A stretch of DNA of 64,000 nt. Origin: Rhodospirillaceae bacterium. GTDB taxonomy: Bacteria; Pseudomonadota; Alphaproteobacteria; UBA8366; Aestuariispiraceae. Below the pieces are notes generated by a model that was not told where the DNA came from, ran no database searches, and was given only the letters and a program-made list of their open reading frames with translations. Shown one piece after another: positions 15,037 to 29,835 of the stretch (the stretch's first letter is position 1; each line of letters starts with the position of its first letter). The position numbers and the translations under genes are program-made. The stretch lies in NCBI GenBank assembly GCA_002709955.1, contig PAQY01000010.1:33136-97135 (forward strand), given 5' to 3'.

Positions 15037-17919
15037 ATGAGCGCTGAAACGCCACAGAGCGTCGATTACAAAGATACCATCAATCTGCCCCAGACAGATT
15101 TTCCGATGCGGGCGGGGCTGCCGGAACTTGAGCCGAAAATTCTGGATCGCTGGGCCCAGACCAAATTGTGGGACCGCCTGCGTGCCGACAGCAAGGGGCG
15201 CGAGAAATTCATTCTGCATGATGGTCCCCCTTATGCGAATGGCGACCTGCATATCGGCCATGCCTTAAATAAGATCCTGAAGGACATCATTGTTCGGTCT
15301 CGTCAGATGACGGGGTATGACGCCCCCTATGTGCCGGGTTGGGATTGCCACGGCCTGCCCATCGAATGGAAGATTGAAGAACGCTATCGTGCGGCTGGTC
15401 TGGACAAGGATGATGTGCCGATTGTGGAATTCCGTCAGGAATGCCGCGTCTTTGCCGATGAATGGATCGACAAGCAACGCACCCAGTTCAAACGCCTGGG
15501 TGTGCAGGGGGATTGGGACAATCCCTATACCACCATGGCCTATGGTGCCGAAGCACAGATCGCTGCGGAAATCGGCAAGTTTCTGATGCAGGGCAGCCTG
15601 TATAAGGGTGCGCGTCCGGTCTGGTGGTCGGCGGTTGAGAAAACCGCGCTGGCCGAAGCCGAAGCCGAATATATGGAACATAAATCCACCACGATCTGGG
15701 TGAAGTTCCCGGTCAGCGTGGCAAAGTCCCCTGCTTTGGAGGGGGCGTCGGTGGTGATCTGGACCACGACCCCCTGGACCATACCGGGCAATCGCGCGGT
15801 CGCCTGTCATGAAGATTTCGACTATGTCGTGATGCAGGTCGATGCGGTGGATGAGGGGGCTAAAGGTGCTGTTGTCGGGGAGAAGCTGGTGATCGCCAAG
15901 TCCCTGATTGACGCTGTCTGCACACAGGCCAAGATCACGGAACACACGGTCCTGTCCACCCTGAAAGGGGCGGATATGGCGGGGTCCGTTTGTCGTCACC
16001 CCTGGTTCGATCATGCCGAAGCAGGCGATGGCTATGGGTTTGACGTACCGGTCCTGCTGGCGGATTTCGTAACCGACGATACCGGGACGGGGTTCGTTCA
16101 TATCGCGCCGGGCCACGGCGCCGATGACTGGCAGTTGGGCAAAAAGAACAATATCGAAATCCCGCAGACCGTTGGCGAGGATGGCAGCTTCTATGACTTC
16201 GTGCCACTGATGGCGGGCAAGGTCGTGATCACGCAGGATGGCAAGGAAGGCGATGCCAATCCATCCGTCATGCGCGAACTGGCCATTGTCGGGCGCTTGC
16301 TGGCCAAGGGCAGCCTGCGTCACAGCTATCCTCATAGCTGGCGTTCCAAGGCACCGCTGATTTTCCGCAACACGGCCCAGTGGTTCATTTCCATGGAAAG
16401 CCATGGTCTGCGCGATGTGGCGCTGCAAGCCATTGAGGACACGGAATTCTATCCGAAACAGGGCAAAACCCGGCTGCATTCCATGATCAAGGAACGCCCG
16501 GATTGGTGCATCAGCCGCCAGCGGGCCTGGGGCGTGCCCATTCCTGTTTTCGTGAACAAGGAAACCGGGGAGCCCTTGCGGGATCAGGCCGTCGTGGATC
16601 GTGTCGTTGCCGCATTCCGGGAGGAAGGGGCCGATGCCTGGTTCTCCAGCGATCCGTCCCGATTCCTGGGCAATGACTATAATGCTGAAGAGTATGAGCA
16701 GGTCCGAGACGTTGTTGATGTGTGGTTTGACTCCGGCTCCACCCATGCCTTTGTGCTGGAAGGGCGGGAAGACCAGCAATGGCCGGCATCCCTGTATCTG
16801 GAAGGGTCGGATCAGCATCGCGGCTGGTTCCATTCCAGCCTGTTGGAAAGCTGTGGCACGCGGGGGCGCGCACCCTATGACGCGGTGTTGACCCATGGCT
16901 TTGTGATGGCGGAAGACGGTCGCAAAATGTCCAAATCCCTGGGCAATGTTGTGGTCCCCGCCACGGTGAACGACAAATACGGTGCAGAAATCCTGCGTCT
17001 GTGGGTGGTGTCGGAAGATTATTCCGGCGACCTTCGCATCGGGGAGAGCATGCTTAAGCAGCTGACCGATTATTATCGGCGGGTCCGCAATACGCTGCGC
17101 TGGCTGTTGGGCAGCCTGGCCTATTACCAGCCGGAAAAGCGGGTCGACCCCGCCGATATGCCGGAACTGGAACGCTGGGCGCTGCATCGCATTGCGGAAA
17201 TCGACAAGGTTGTCCGTAAAGGCATCGAAACCTATGACTTCACCCTGATCTTCCGTGAAGTTCATGAATTCTGTGCAGTGGACCTGTCGGCATTCTATTT
17301 CGATATCCGTAAGGATTCGCTGTATTGCGATGCGCCGGACAGCCCGACCCGACTGGCGGCTTTGACTGTGCTAGATACCTTGTTCAACAGCCTGACCGCG
17401 TGGCTGGCCCCGATCTTGTGCTTCACGACAGAAGAAGCCTGGCTGACCCGGCACGGCGATGGGCCGGATGTGTCCGTGCATATGCGCCAATTGCCTGATG
17501 TGTCCGCCGATTGGCTGCTGCCGGAGGTGCAGGCTGCGCGATGGAACAAGGTCCGTCGGGTTCGGCGTGTCGTTTTGGCCGCCCTGGAACAGAAGCGCAC
17601 GGAAAAAGTCATCCGTTCCAACCTGGATGCGGCCCCGACCGTTTATGTCGATGCAGCACATCAGGCGGCTTTTGCCGATCTGGACCTGGCCGATATCCTG
17701 ATCACCTCTGCGGGCACATTAAGTCTTGAAACACCGCCGGAAGGGGCATTCACCTTATCGGATTGCCCAGGGATCGCGGTTGTCTTCAAACTGGCCGATG
17801 GGACCAAATGCCAGCGTTGCTGGAAGGTTCTGTCCGATGTCGGCAGCCGCCGCCAGACACCGGGTATTTGTGGACGCTGTTCGGATGCTGTCTCGGCCTC
17901 GCCCCAGGCGGCGGAGTGA
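15037..17919 (+). CDS. ileS: Isoleucyl-tRNA synthetase
   Basis: A 960-residue class Ia synthetase that charges tRNA-Ile and edits Val-tRNA-Ile. HIGH appears in GDLHIGHALNK near residue 73, the editing (CP1) domain contains VIWTTTPWTIPGNRAV, and KMSKS appears in DGRKMSKSLGN near residue 630. The C-terminal zinc knuckle C-x2-C...C-x2-C is seen in KCQRCWK and ICGRC. Start ATG 15037 gives the usual N-terminus (KDTINLPQTDFPMRAGLPELEP). It is followed closely by lspA, a frequent pairing in proteobacteria. Confidence 0.98.
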   Translation: MSAETPQSVDYKDTINLPQTDFPMRAGLPELEPKILDRWAQTKLWDRLRADSKGREKFILHDGPPYANGDLHIGHALNKILKDIIVRSRQMTGYDAPYVPGWDCHGLPIEWKIEERYRAAGLDKDDVPIVEFRQECRVFADEWIDKQRTQFKRLGVQGDWDNPYTTMAYGAEAQIAAEIGKFLMQGSLYKGARPVWWSAVEKTALAEAEAEYMEHKSTTIWVKFPVSVAKSPALEGASVVIWTTTPWTIPGNRAVACHEDFDYVVMQVDAVDEGAKGAVVGEKLVIAKSLIDAVCTQAKITEHTVLSTLKGADMAGSVCRHPWFDHAEAGDGYGFDVPVLLADFVTDDTGTGFVHIAPGHGADDWQLGKKNNIEIPQTVGEDGSFYDFVPLMAGKVVITQDGKEGDANPSVMRELAIVGRLLAKGSLRHSYPHSWRSKAPLIFRNTAQWFISMESHGLRDVALQAIEDTEFYPKQGKTRLHSMIKERPDWCISRQRAWGVPIPVFVNKETGEPLRDQAVVDRVVAAFREEGADAWFSSDPSRFLGNDYNAEEYEQVRDVVDVWFDSGSTHAFVLEGREDQQWPASLYLEGSDQHRGWFHSSLLESCGTRGRAPYDAVLTHGFVMAEDGRKMSKSLGNVVVPATVNDKYGAEILRLWVVSEDYSGDLRIGESMLKQLTDYYRRVRNTLRWLLGSLAYYQPEKRVDPADMPELERWALHRIAEIDKVVRKGIETYDFTLIFREVHEFCAVDLSAFYFDIRKDSLYCDAPDSPTRLAALTVLDTLFNSLTAWLAPILCFTTEEAWLTRHGDGPDVSVHMRQLPDVSADWLLPEVQAARWNKVRRVRRVVLAALEQKRTEKVIRSNLDAAPTVYVDAAHQAAFADLDLADILITSAGTLSLETPPEGAFTLSDCPGIAVVFKLADGTKCQRCWKVLSDVGSRRQTPGICGRCSDAVSASPQAAE

Positions 17920-17944
17920 TTACTTTGATAGCATCGGGTTTATA

Positions 17945-18418
17945 ATGCAGCGCCTTGGGCTAATTCTCGCAGTCTGTGTTTTTGGGTTGGATCAGATCTC
18001 CAAGCCCTGGATTCTGTCCGTGTTTGACGGGGGCGTGCGATTTGTTGAGGTAACCCCGTTTTTCAATCTGGTGCTGGTCTATAACCGGGGGGTCAGTTTT
18101 GGGCTGTTGTCGAATGATAGTTCATTTGGTCCCTATATCCTGGCCGGGTTGGCAATCGCGATTGCGTTGGCGATATATTATTTTCTGCTGCGCAAAACCG
18201 ACAAGCGGATCATGGTCATTGCCTGTGGTCTGATCATCGGTGGGGCCTTTGGCAATGCGCTGGACCGGCTGTTATACGGGGCGGTTGTTGATTTTCTGGA
18301 TTTTCATATCGCAGGCTATCACTGGCCATCCTTCAACGTTGCGGATTGCGCCATCGTGGTCGGCGCCTTCCTGATTGCATACGATGGCTTGTTTGGGACA
18401 CCGAATGAGCCTAAATAG
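17945..18418 (+). CDS. lspA: Lipoprotein signal peptidase LspA
   Basis: A 157-residue inner-membrane aspartyl protease that cuts prolipoproteins before the lipidated cysteine. Four hydrophobic segments are visible. The catalytic aspartates are Asp116 (VVDFLDF) and Asp134 (FNVADCAI), 18 residues apart as in the family. The NRGVSFGLL and GNALDRL motifs are also present. ATG 17945 is chosen; the longer frame upstream overlaps ileS. It starts 25 nt after ileS and precedes a lipoprotein gene that is one of its likely substrates. Confidence 0.96.
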   Translation: MQRLGLILAVCVFGLDQISKPWILSVFDGGVRFVEVTPFFNLVLVYNRGVSFGLLSNDSSFGPYILAGLAIAIALAIYYFLLRKTDKRIMVIACGLIIGGAFGNALDRLLYGAVVDFLDFHIAGYHWPSFNVADCAIVVGAFLIAYDGLFGTPNEPK

Positions 18419-18491
18419 TTTAGGGTATATAATGCGATCCAACGTCTTATGTGCTAATATGGACAGATGATTGCAGTAGTGGTGGAAACGA

Positions 18492-19094
18492 ATGGTTGCT
18501 GGGCTTTATAAGATACGGCGTCACGTCGGCACGGTATGTATCGTAACCTCGCTGTTTGCGTTGGGCGCATGCGGTGGGGAAACCGGTAAAATTCTTGGCC
18601 TGGACCGCCAGACCCCAGACGAATTTGCCGTGGTGACCCGCGCGCCCTTGACCCTGCCGCCGGAATTCGGTTTGCGCCCGCCAGATCCTGATGGGCAACG
18701 CACGCAGGACCTGAAGCCGGGGCTGGAAGCACAACGGGCCGTATTTGGCGAAGACGCCGTACAGAGACGCCTTGAGACAGAGGCCGATATGCGCCGCGCC
18801 GGCAGCAGCCAGGGGGAAATCGCCCTGTTGACGCGCACCGGTGGTCTGGATGCGGATTCCAGCATTCGTCGGGTCGTGGATCAGGAAACGGCGGCCCTGA
18901 CCGCTGAACAGGAATCCTTTGTGGATACCCTGGTATTCTGGCGCGACAAGGAACCCGCCGGGGACATTGTGGATGCAGGGGAAGAAACCCGCCGTCTGCA
19001 AGGCAATTCAGCCCTTGGGCAGCCCGTCACGGACGGAAACACCCCCATCATCACCCGTGAAGGTGAAAGATCCCTCTTTGAGTGGCCTTTTTAG
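18492..19094 (+). CDS. bamF: BamF-like outer-membrane lipoprotein (DUF3035)
   Basis: A 200-residue lipoprotein: a hydrophobic signal with lipobox LGAC at Cys27, then APDEF-like and LTLPPEFGLRPP segments characteristic of the DUF3035 family. In Caulobacter the DUF3035 protein was identified as BamF, an alphaproteobacterial subunit of the beta-barrel assembly machine. The C-terminal half is acidic, low in complexity and ends in SLFEWPF. A TATAAT sits in the 73-bp gap after lspA, so it may have its own promoter. Family assignment is by eye. Confidence 0.78.
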   Translation: MVAGLYKIRRHVGTVCIVTSLFALGACGGETGKILGLDRQTPDEFAVVTRAPLTLPPEFGLRPPDPDGQRTQDLKPGLEAQRAVFGEDAVQRRLETEADMRRAGSSQGEIALLTRTGGLDADSSIRRVVDQETAALTAEQESFVDTLVFWRDKEPAGDIVDAGEETRRLQGNSALGQPVTDGNTPIITREGERSLFEWPF

Positions 19095-19295
19095 GACGGT
19101 CTGAGTTTTTCTCTCATCGATATCCTGTTCTGCGACATTTTTGCGAATTCTGAAAAGTGTGTCGGTTTATGACCGCAGGCTGTGGAACACGCGCAGTCGC
19201 GACACTATGTTATCTCCACATCCTGTTCCGGGACCCAGAGGGGTTCCTTTATCCATGACTCCGGATGCTCGCACCGCACCGGTTTAGGAGGCTTA

Positions 19296-20666
19296 ATGAG
19301 ACTCCCCTTTATCGCCAATCTTGGGAAGACAATCGCCGCGTCTGCGCTGTTATGGGGCGTGACCTTATCGTCCGCACAGGCAGAAATTTATGATGCGAAA
19401 CAAATGGTTCTGGACAATGGCATGCAGGTCGTTGTGGTGGAAAATCACCGCGCGCCTGTTGTGACCCATATGGTCTGGTACCGTGTTGGCGCGATGGATG
19501 AACCGCCGGGGAAATCTGGGATTGCCCATTTCCTGGAACATCTGATGTTCAAAGGCACAGATACGGTTGCGCCCGGGGAATTCTCTGCAACGGTCGCCCG
19601 GAACGGGGGGCAGGATAACGCCTTTACCAGTCAGGACTACACCGCCTATTTCCAATCGGTCGCCAGCGATCGGTTGGAAATGGTGATGAAGCTTGAATCC
19701 GATCGAATGGCGAATCTGAAAATCGCAGAAGAACAATTTGCTCCAGAAAAGCAGGTGGTTCTGGAAGAACGCAGCATGCGCACGGACAATGATCCTGGCT
19801 CTATTCTGCGGGAGCAGGCGGCCTCTGCCTTCTATCGCAATCATCCATACGCTATTCCAATCATTGGTTGGCGCCACGAAATCGAAGCATTGCAGGTGCA
19901 GGATGCGATTGATTTCTACAATGCCTATTATACGCCTAACAATGCCATCCTGGTCGTTTCCGGTGATGTAGAGGCCCAAAAGGTCTTTGATCTGGCAAAA
20001 CAGTATTATGGTGTCATCCCGGCCCGAGCCGTTCCAGATCGCCCGAAATTGCAAGAGCCCCCCCTTCTTGTATCCAGCCGCGTGACGTACCGGGATGACC
20101 GTGTGCGCCAGCCCAGCCTGTCGATCCGAAAGCAGGCCCCCGGTTGGGCCCAGGCAGATGACAAGGCGGATACCTATGCACTGGAAGTCTTGGGACAGGT
20201 CTTGGGCGGCAACAGCACCAGCCGTCTGTATCGGTCCCTTGTTATCGATCAGGGCGTCGCGGTCAGTGCTGGCAGTTGGTATGACGGCGATGGCCGGGGA
20301 CCAGGCATGATGGGTCTGTATGTCAGCCCTGCCCAGGATGTTGATCTGGAAAAGGCGGAAGCAGCCCTGCGCGCACAGATCGATCTGGTTTTGAAAGAGG
20401 GCGTCACCCAGGATGAGGTAACCCGCGCGATCACCCGTATCCAGGATTCCGCCGCAACCGCCCGGGACAGCTTGAGCGGGCCTGCGATGAATATCGGTCG
20501 GGCCTTGTCGGTGGGCTACAGCCTGGATGATGTCGAAACCTGGCCTGACAAAATTGGACAGGTGACCGTGGATCAGGTCAATGATGTGGCACGGCGTGTT
20601 CTGGGCGCACCCGGTGAGGTGGTCGATATCCTGTTACCGAAATCAGATGCGGAGGTCACGCAATGA
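19296..20666 (+). CDS. M16 zinc metallopeptidase (catalytic partner)
   Basis: A 456-residue periplasmic M16 (pitrilysin) peptidase. A signal peptide covers about residues 1-29 (SSAQA-E). The inverted zinc motif HxxEH is His78-Phe-Leu-Glu81-His82, with the distal glutamate in VVLEERSMR near residue 158. ATG 19296 has a textbook AGGAGG 4 nt upstream; the upstream in-frame extension has no signal peptide and is rejected. The stop overlaps the start of a second M16 gene, so the two subunits are made together. Confidence 0.93.
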   Translation: MRLPFIANLGKTIAASALLWGVTLSSAQAEIYDAKQMVLDNGMQVVVVENHRAPVVTHMVWYRVGAMDEPPGKSGIAHFLEHLMFKGTDTVAPGEFSATVARNGGQDNAFTSQDYTAYFQSVASDRLEMVMKLESDRMANLKIAEEQFAPEKQVVLEERSMRTDNDPGSILREQAASAFYRNHPYAIPIIGWRHEIEALQVQDAIDFYNAYYTPNNAILVVSGDVEAQKVFDLAKQYYGVIPARAVPDRPKLQEPPLLVSSRVTYRDDRVRQPSLSIRKQAPGWAQADDKADTYALEVLGQVLGGNSTSRLYRSLVIDQGVAVSAGSWYDGDGRGPGMMGLYVSPAQDVDLEKAEAALRAQIDLVLKEGVTQDEVTRAITRIQDSAATARDSLSGPAMNIGRALSVGYSLDDVETWPDKIGQVTVDQVNDVARRVLGAPGEVVDILLPKSDAEVTQ

Positions 20667-22063
20667 GACAATCTGGCACCCAAACGACCGCTGCAGTGAC
20701 CCTCAAGTCCGTCATGATGGCAAAAGTCGCCGTCTTGGTGACGCTGGCTTCGTTAATTCTATTACTGGCACTGCGCCCAGCTTTAGCCGAAGTGAAGGTT
20801 GAAGAAGTGGTCAGCCCCGGCGGCATCACCGCCTGGCTGGTCCGGGATGAGACTGTGCCTGTCACCGCGATCGAGTTTTCTTTCAAAGGCGGCGGTGCCG
20901 GTCATGACAAGCCCGGTAAGGAAGGCACAGCGCGCCTGACGGCCAGCACGATTGATGAAGGGGCTGGCCCCTTAGACAGCAAGGCCTTTCAGGGGAAATT
21001 GTCGGATCAGTCCATTACCATCTCTTTCAATGCCGGACAGGATGCCTTTTCAGGCAGTTTCTATACACTTAACCGTTATCGAGAAGAGGCGGTTGAGCTT
21101 CTGTCCCTGGCTTTGACAGAGCCGCGCTTTGATGAAGAGCCGGTCGAACGGGTGCGTTCCCAAATACTGATCGGTTTGAAACAGGCCCAGACGGATCCTG
21201 CCACGATTGCTGGCAAGGCGATGGCGGAAACGGTTTTTAAGGATCACCCCTATGGTCGCCCGGATGAAGGCACGCTGACCAGCGTTCCCAATATCACTGT
21301 GGCGGATATGAAGGCCTATATGGCCGACGCCTTGACGCGCGATAAGCTGAAAATCGGCGTTGTTGGCGCGATCACACCCGCAGAATTGGGTCCCATGCTG
21401 GATAAGATTTTCGGCAAACTGCCGGAGACGGGCGCATCCGACGAAATCCCAGACTTTGCTGGCAAAACACCGGGCGGCACTGTTGTGATTGATATGGATG
21501 TGCCCCAAAGCACCATCGCCTTCGCACAGCCGGGTTTGTCTATTGATGATCCGCGCTATTATACCGGCATGGTGATGAATTATGTGCTGGGGGGTGGATC
21601 GTTCAGCTCTGTTCTGACCGATGAAATCCGCGTCAAACGCGGCCTTGCCTATTCCGTGTACAGCTATATGGCATCCATGGATCACGCGGCCCTGTTGCGG
21701 GGAGGGGCCGGGACCCAGAATGCACGAGTCGGGGAAACGATTGATTTGGTGAAGAAGGTCTTCGCGGACTTCAAGGAAAATGGTCTGGACGCGGAGAAGG
21801 TTGCTGATGCAAAGACCTATATCACCGGGTCCTTTCCGCTGCGCTTCACCAGTTCCTCTCGAATCGCGGGGCAATTGGAATCCATGCAGTATTTCGGATT
21901 TCCGATTGATTATTTTGAAACCCGAAACAGCTTGATCGAGGCAGTGACGCTGGAGGATGTGAATGCCCTGGCACAGGACTTACTGGACCCAGACGCACTG
22001 ACCTTTGTTGTTGTTGGCAAGCCGCAGGATGTGGCGGCAACACTGCCAACACCTGGCGGCTGA
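20663..22063 (+). CDS. M16 peptidase-like protein lacking the zinc motif (partner subunit)
   Basis: A 466-residue M16 homologue. The region aligned with HxxEH reads HDKPGKEGTARLTASTIDEG, so it cannot bind catalytic zinc. It retains the C-terminal block with YYTGMVMNYVLGGGSFSSVLTDEIRVKRGLAYSVYSY (two stretches around residues 300-340), typical of the partner subunit in M16 heterodimers. A secretion signal is seen at about residues 18-42 (ending RPALAEVK); ATG at codon 15 or 16 is an alternative start. The start overlaps its partner's stop (ATGA), and it converges on hemN 5 nt away. Confidence 0.92.
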   Translation: MRQSGTQTTAAVTLKSVMMAKVAVLVTLASLILLLALRPALAEVKVEEVVSPGGITAWLVRDETVPVTAIEFSFKGGGAGHDKPGKEGTARLTASTIDEGAGPLDSKAFQGKLSDQSITISFNAGQDAFSGSFYTLNRYREEAVELLSLALTEPRFDEEPVERVRSQILIGLKQAQTDPATIAGKAMAETVFKDHPYGRPDEGTLTSVPNITVADMKAYMADALTRDKLKIGVVGAITPAELGPMLDKIFGKLPETGASDEIPDFAGKTPGGTVVIDMDVPQSTIAFAQPGLSIDDPRYYTGMVMNYVLGGGSFSSVLTDEIRVKRGLAYSVYSYMASMDHAALLRGGAGTQNARVGETIDLVKKVFADFKENGLDAEKVADAKTYITGSFPLRFTSSSRIAGQLESMQYFGFPIDYFETRNSLIEAVTLEDVNALAQDLLDPDALTFVVVGKPQDVAATLPTPGG

Positions 22064-22068
22064 TTGAA

Positions 22069-23415
22069 TCAGACCGTGCTGGAATGCCGCGCCGTGCCCT
22101 GGCTGAAATAGGTATCGAAGCAGGCGGCGATCTGGCGAATATAGGGTCTGCCGATCTGGGTAACAGTGATCTGGCTTCTGCTATGGGTCAGCAGCCCGTC
22201 CTGTTCCATCTGCCGCAGCCTGGGAAAGGCGTCGGAAAGGCACGCGATATCCGCGCCAAACAGGGTGCAGATGGCGGCAAGATCGACGGAGAAGGCACAC
22301 ATCAAGCGCTCGATGATCGATGCGCGTAACTGATCATCCGGGCTTAACAGGACCCCTTTTGCGATTGGCAGATGCCCTTCTGTCACCCTTCGGGCATGGC
22401 TTTTCAGGGATGGTTCGTTCTGGATGAACATATCGGGCAGACGGCCGATGGAACTGGCCCCGACCGGCAACAGGGTGGTTGCCTGATCGGTCGTATAGCC
22501 CTGAAAGTTTCGCCGTAACATGCCAGCATCGCTGGCTAAAGACAGGCTGTCCCCTGGCAGGGCGAAATGATCAATGCCGATCTGGCGATATCCTGCAGAA
22601 AGCAATAAGGCCGCAGCAGCATCGGCGGCTTCCCGCCGCGCTTCTGGCCCAGGAAGTGCGTCTTCAGGGATCAGGCGCTGATGGGCCTTCATCCAGGGAA
22701 CATGCGCATAGCCAAACAGGGCGACCCGGTCTGGCGCCAGTGTCAGCGCGTGTTCCATGGTGCCAAGGGTCCGGTCTAATGTTTGATAGGGCAGGCCATA
22801 CATCAGATCCAGATTCAGGCTCTGCACCCCATGGTTTCTCAGGCTATGGGCGGCGGCTGCCGTTTCTTCAAAACTCTGGGTGCGATTGATCGCTTTCTGG
22901 ACCTGGGGGTCGAAATCCTGAACCCCGATGCTGGCGCGGGTCAGGCCCGCTTCCGCCAGGGCGGCAATGCGGTCCTCGCCTGTTTCTCTGGGGTCAATCT
23001 CCACCGCGAATTCAAATGCTTCTGTGGGGGAAAACAAATCTTTTGCGGTGCGGGCCAGGCGCAGCGTGTCTTTGGGGGTCAGCAGGGTTGGTGAACCACC
23101 GCCCCAATGCATATGGCTCATCCGCATGTCTGGCGGTGCGGCGCGTGCCAGTTCAGCCATTTCCAGTATTAGAATATCGACATAGTCCAGGACAGGTTCA
23201 TACCGGCGCGTGATTTTGGTATGGCATCCACAGAACCAGCACAATGTGTCGCAAAAGGGGATATGAACATAAAGCGAAATCGGCTCTGGTGCCAGACTGG
23301 CCAAGCGGGCGCGATAGGGTGTTTCCCCAATATCCGCACTGAAATGTGGGGCGGTGGGATAGCTGGTATAGCGCGGCGCGTTGCCGCCATAGCGGCTGAT
23401 CAGATCATGTGTCAT
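22069..23415 (-). CDS. hemN: Oxygen-independent coproporphyrinogen III oxidase HemN
   Basis: A 448-residue radical SAM enzyme that decarboxylates coproporphyrinogen III without oxygen in haem synthesis. The cluster cysteines are Cys55, Cys59 and Cys62 in HIPFCDTLCWFCGCH, with the HemN-specific fourth cysteine Cys64. HWGGGSPT and the GVQDFDPQVQKAINR block are also typical. The N-terminal RYGGNAPRYTSYPT marks true HemN rather than the shorter HemW. A perfect FNR-type box lies 34 nt upstream of the start, fitting induction under low oxygen. Confidence 0.96.
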   Translation of the reverse strand: MTHDLISRYGGNAPRYTSYPTAPHFSADIGETPYRARLASLAPEPISLYVHIPFCDTLCWFCGCHTKITRRYEPVLDYVDILILEMAELARAAPPDMRMSHMHWGGGSPTLLTPKDTLRLARTAKDLFSPTEAFEFAVEIDPRETGEDRIAALAEAGLTRASIGVQDFDPQVQKAINRTQSFEETAAAAHSLRNHGVQSLNLDLMYGLPYQTLDRTLGTMEHALTLAPDRVALFGYAHVPWMKAHQRLIPEDALPGPEARREAADAAAALLLSAGYRQIGIDHFALPGDSLSLASDAGMLRRNFQGYTTDQATTLLPVGASSIGRLPDMFIQNEPSLKSHARRVTEGHLPIAKGVLLSPDDQLRASIIERLMCAFSVDLAAICTLFGADIACLSDAFPRLRQMEQDGLLTHSRSQITVTQIGRPYIRQIAACFDTYFSQGTARHSSTV

Positions 23416-23448
23416 GCCGTGTTATCGCCGGTTCATAAAATGCGTGCC

Positions 23449-23462
23449 TTGATCCTGATCAA
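23449..23462 (-). promoter_or_regulatory. FNR/Anr/FixK-type box upstream of hemN
   Basis: TTGAT (23449-23453), CCTG, ATCAA (23458-23462): a perfect match to the FNR-family palindrome TTGAT-N4-ATCAA. It lies between the divergent hemN and gapR genes, 34 nt before the hemN start codon. The short distance means the hemN transcript would have a brief leader, or the promoter is arranged in an unusual way. Confidence 0.75.
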
Positions 23463-23553
23463 AGTGCTGTTGCGTCTTGAAGCAGCGGGGGCGCACCGGT
23501 ACAGTCCCCCCAACATCACCTCACCCCGAAGATATGAATAGGGAGCCGATCGC

Positions 23554-23841
23554 ATGGCTGATATCGCCGCCACCGCCGACAATGACACCAGTCCTGAAGA
23601 CGCGACCCAAACCGCCACCGGCGCGCGCCTGCGGTCGTTCATTGAGCGTATTGAGCGCCTGGAAGAAGAAAAGAAGGCCCTGGCTGAAGATATCAAGGAA
23701 GTCTATGCAGAATCCAAGGGTCATGGCTTTGACGTAAAGATCATCCGGAAGATCGTCAGTCTGCGCAAGAAGGACCCGGATGATCGCGCGGAAGAAGAAG
23801 CCCTGCTGGACACTTATATGTCCGCCCTGGGCATGCGCTAA
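23554..23841 (+). CDS. gapR: GapR-like nucleoid-associated protein (DUF2312)
   Basis: A 95-residue protein matching DUF2312. After a short acidic, variable N-terminus come [18 protein letters not shown] (coiled-coil), [27 protein letters not shown] and the closing [12 protein letters not shown]. In Caulobacter this family is GapR, a dimeric or tetrameric protein that binds overtwisted AT-rich DNA ahead of replication and transcription. AGGGAG precedes the start. It converges directly on the L,D-transpeptidase gene (no gap between stops). Confidence 0.93.
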   Translation: MADIAATADNDTSPEDATQTATGARLRSFIERIERLEEEKKALAEDIKEVYAESKGHGFDVKIIRKIVSLRKKDPDDRAEEEALLDTYMSALGMR

Positions 23842-24639
23842 TCAATCCCCGGCCACCTGTATCTTACCCATAGGGATTTCTGCCATTTCCTGGATCAGAT
23901 CGGCATAGACACGGTCTGTCCACTGCGGATTTCCCGGATGGGTCGGGGCAGGGTTGCGCCGAAGATCTGTTGGGGCCAGCAGGACACGAATGTTATGAAT
24001 GCCGGTATCGGCGGCCAGGGTGAACAGTTCTTCGATGTCTGAATTCTCAACGACGATACAGCCCTCAGATCCGCCGGTCTTGCCATGGATCATGATATCC
24101 CCCCCTAATTCAGTGCGTCCATCTTCCTGACCGCGGGCGCGTTCAAACGCATTGGGGTAGCCGATGCGCAACGAGACATAGGCGATAGAATTCGGGTTCA
24201 GGTAATCGATACCGTAAACGCCTTCTGGTATCTGGCGATCTCCTTCGCGCAGTTTCGGGCCCAGACGGCCGGTCCAGGCGGCAAAGGGGTATGATTTGAT
24301 AAAGCGCAGCTCATCCCCCGGCGCACGGCCATACAATTCCAGTAATCTTTCCTGCTTCAGGCCCAACAGCACGATTTCTGCCGGTGGATAGGGCAGGGGC
24401 GCGGCAAGGAACGCCTTTTTCAGGCGGGTGCGCGCTGAGGGTCCGAAACTGTTCAGCCGGCTTTTGACCGTGTGCGGACGGTTGATATCTTCCGGCAGCA
24501 GACGTTCCGCTGTCAGGCGTTCCATCGTCTGGGCCGGACCAGGATCACGGGACCAAAAGTAAGCCCCCACAGGGGCGGCGATGGCCAGTCCGATGCCGAT
24601 CATGCTGACGGCAAGCATAGGAAGGATGCGGTATGTCAT
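23842..24639 (-). CDS. L,D-transpeptidase (YkuD domain, YafK-like)
   Basis: A 265-residue protein with an N-terminal membrane anchor or signal (LPMLAVSMIGIGLAIAAPVGAYFW) and a YkuD catalytic domain. The HGxxxxxGSxGC-type active site is seen as IMIHGKTGGSEGCIVV, with the nucleophile cysteine in SEGC. RFIKSYPFAAWTGRLGPKLREGDRQIPEGVY is typical of the YafK branch. Such enzymes make 3-3 crosslinks or attach or release envelope proteins at peptidoglycan. ATG 24639 is preferred to GTG 24648; neither has a good ribosome site. It lies just beyond the subtilase gene. Confidence 0.88.
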   Translation of the reverse strand: MTYRILPMLAVSMIGIGLAIAAPVGAYFWSRDPGPAQTMERLTAERLLPEDINRPHTVKSRLNSFGPSARTRLKKAFLAAPLPYPPAEIVLLGLKQERLLELYGRAPGDELRFIKSYPFAAWTGRLGPKLREGDRQIPEGVYGIDYLNPNSIAYVSLRIGYPNAFERARGQEDGRTELGGDIMIHGKTGGSEGCIVVENSDIEELFTLAADTGIHNIRVLLAPTDLRRNPAPTHPGNPQWTDRVYADLIQEMAEIPMGKIQVAGD

Positions 24640-24705
24640 GCCAGGCACATTGCCAGTGCTTCTGGGCGGTGATGCGGATGGATTTAGGCAATTTGGGGGC
24701 TATTT

Positions 24706-24738
24706 CCCAATCAGCAGGCCCCAATCAGCAGGCCCCAA

Positions 24739-24747
<9 letters not shown>
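24706..24747. repeat. Three perfect tandem copies of a 14-bp unit
   Basis: CCCAATCAGCAGGC occurs at 24706-24719, 24720-24733 and 24734-24747 with no mismatch. The last copy contains the stop codon of the subtilase gene (minus strand), and the other two lie just beyond it. The unit is not a multiple of three. Confidence 0.95.
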
Positions 24748-29824
<5,077 letters not shown>

Positions 29825-29835
29825 GGCGCGCCGTT

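Noticed and set aside
15265..17265. 666-codon open frame on the minus strand opposite ileS
   Set aside because: Antisense shadow of a GC-rich gene; the sequence has no recognisable domain and ileS is unmistakable on the plus strand.
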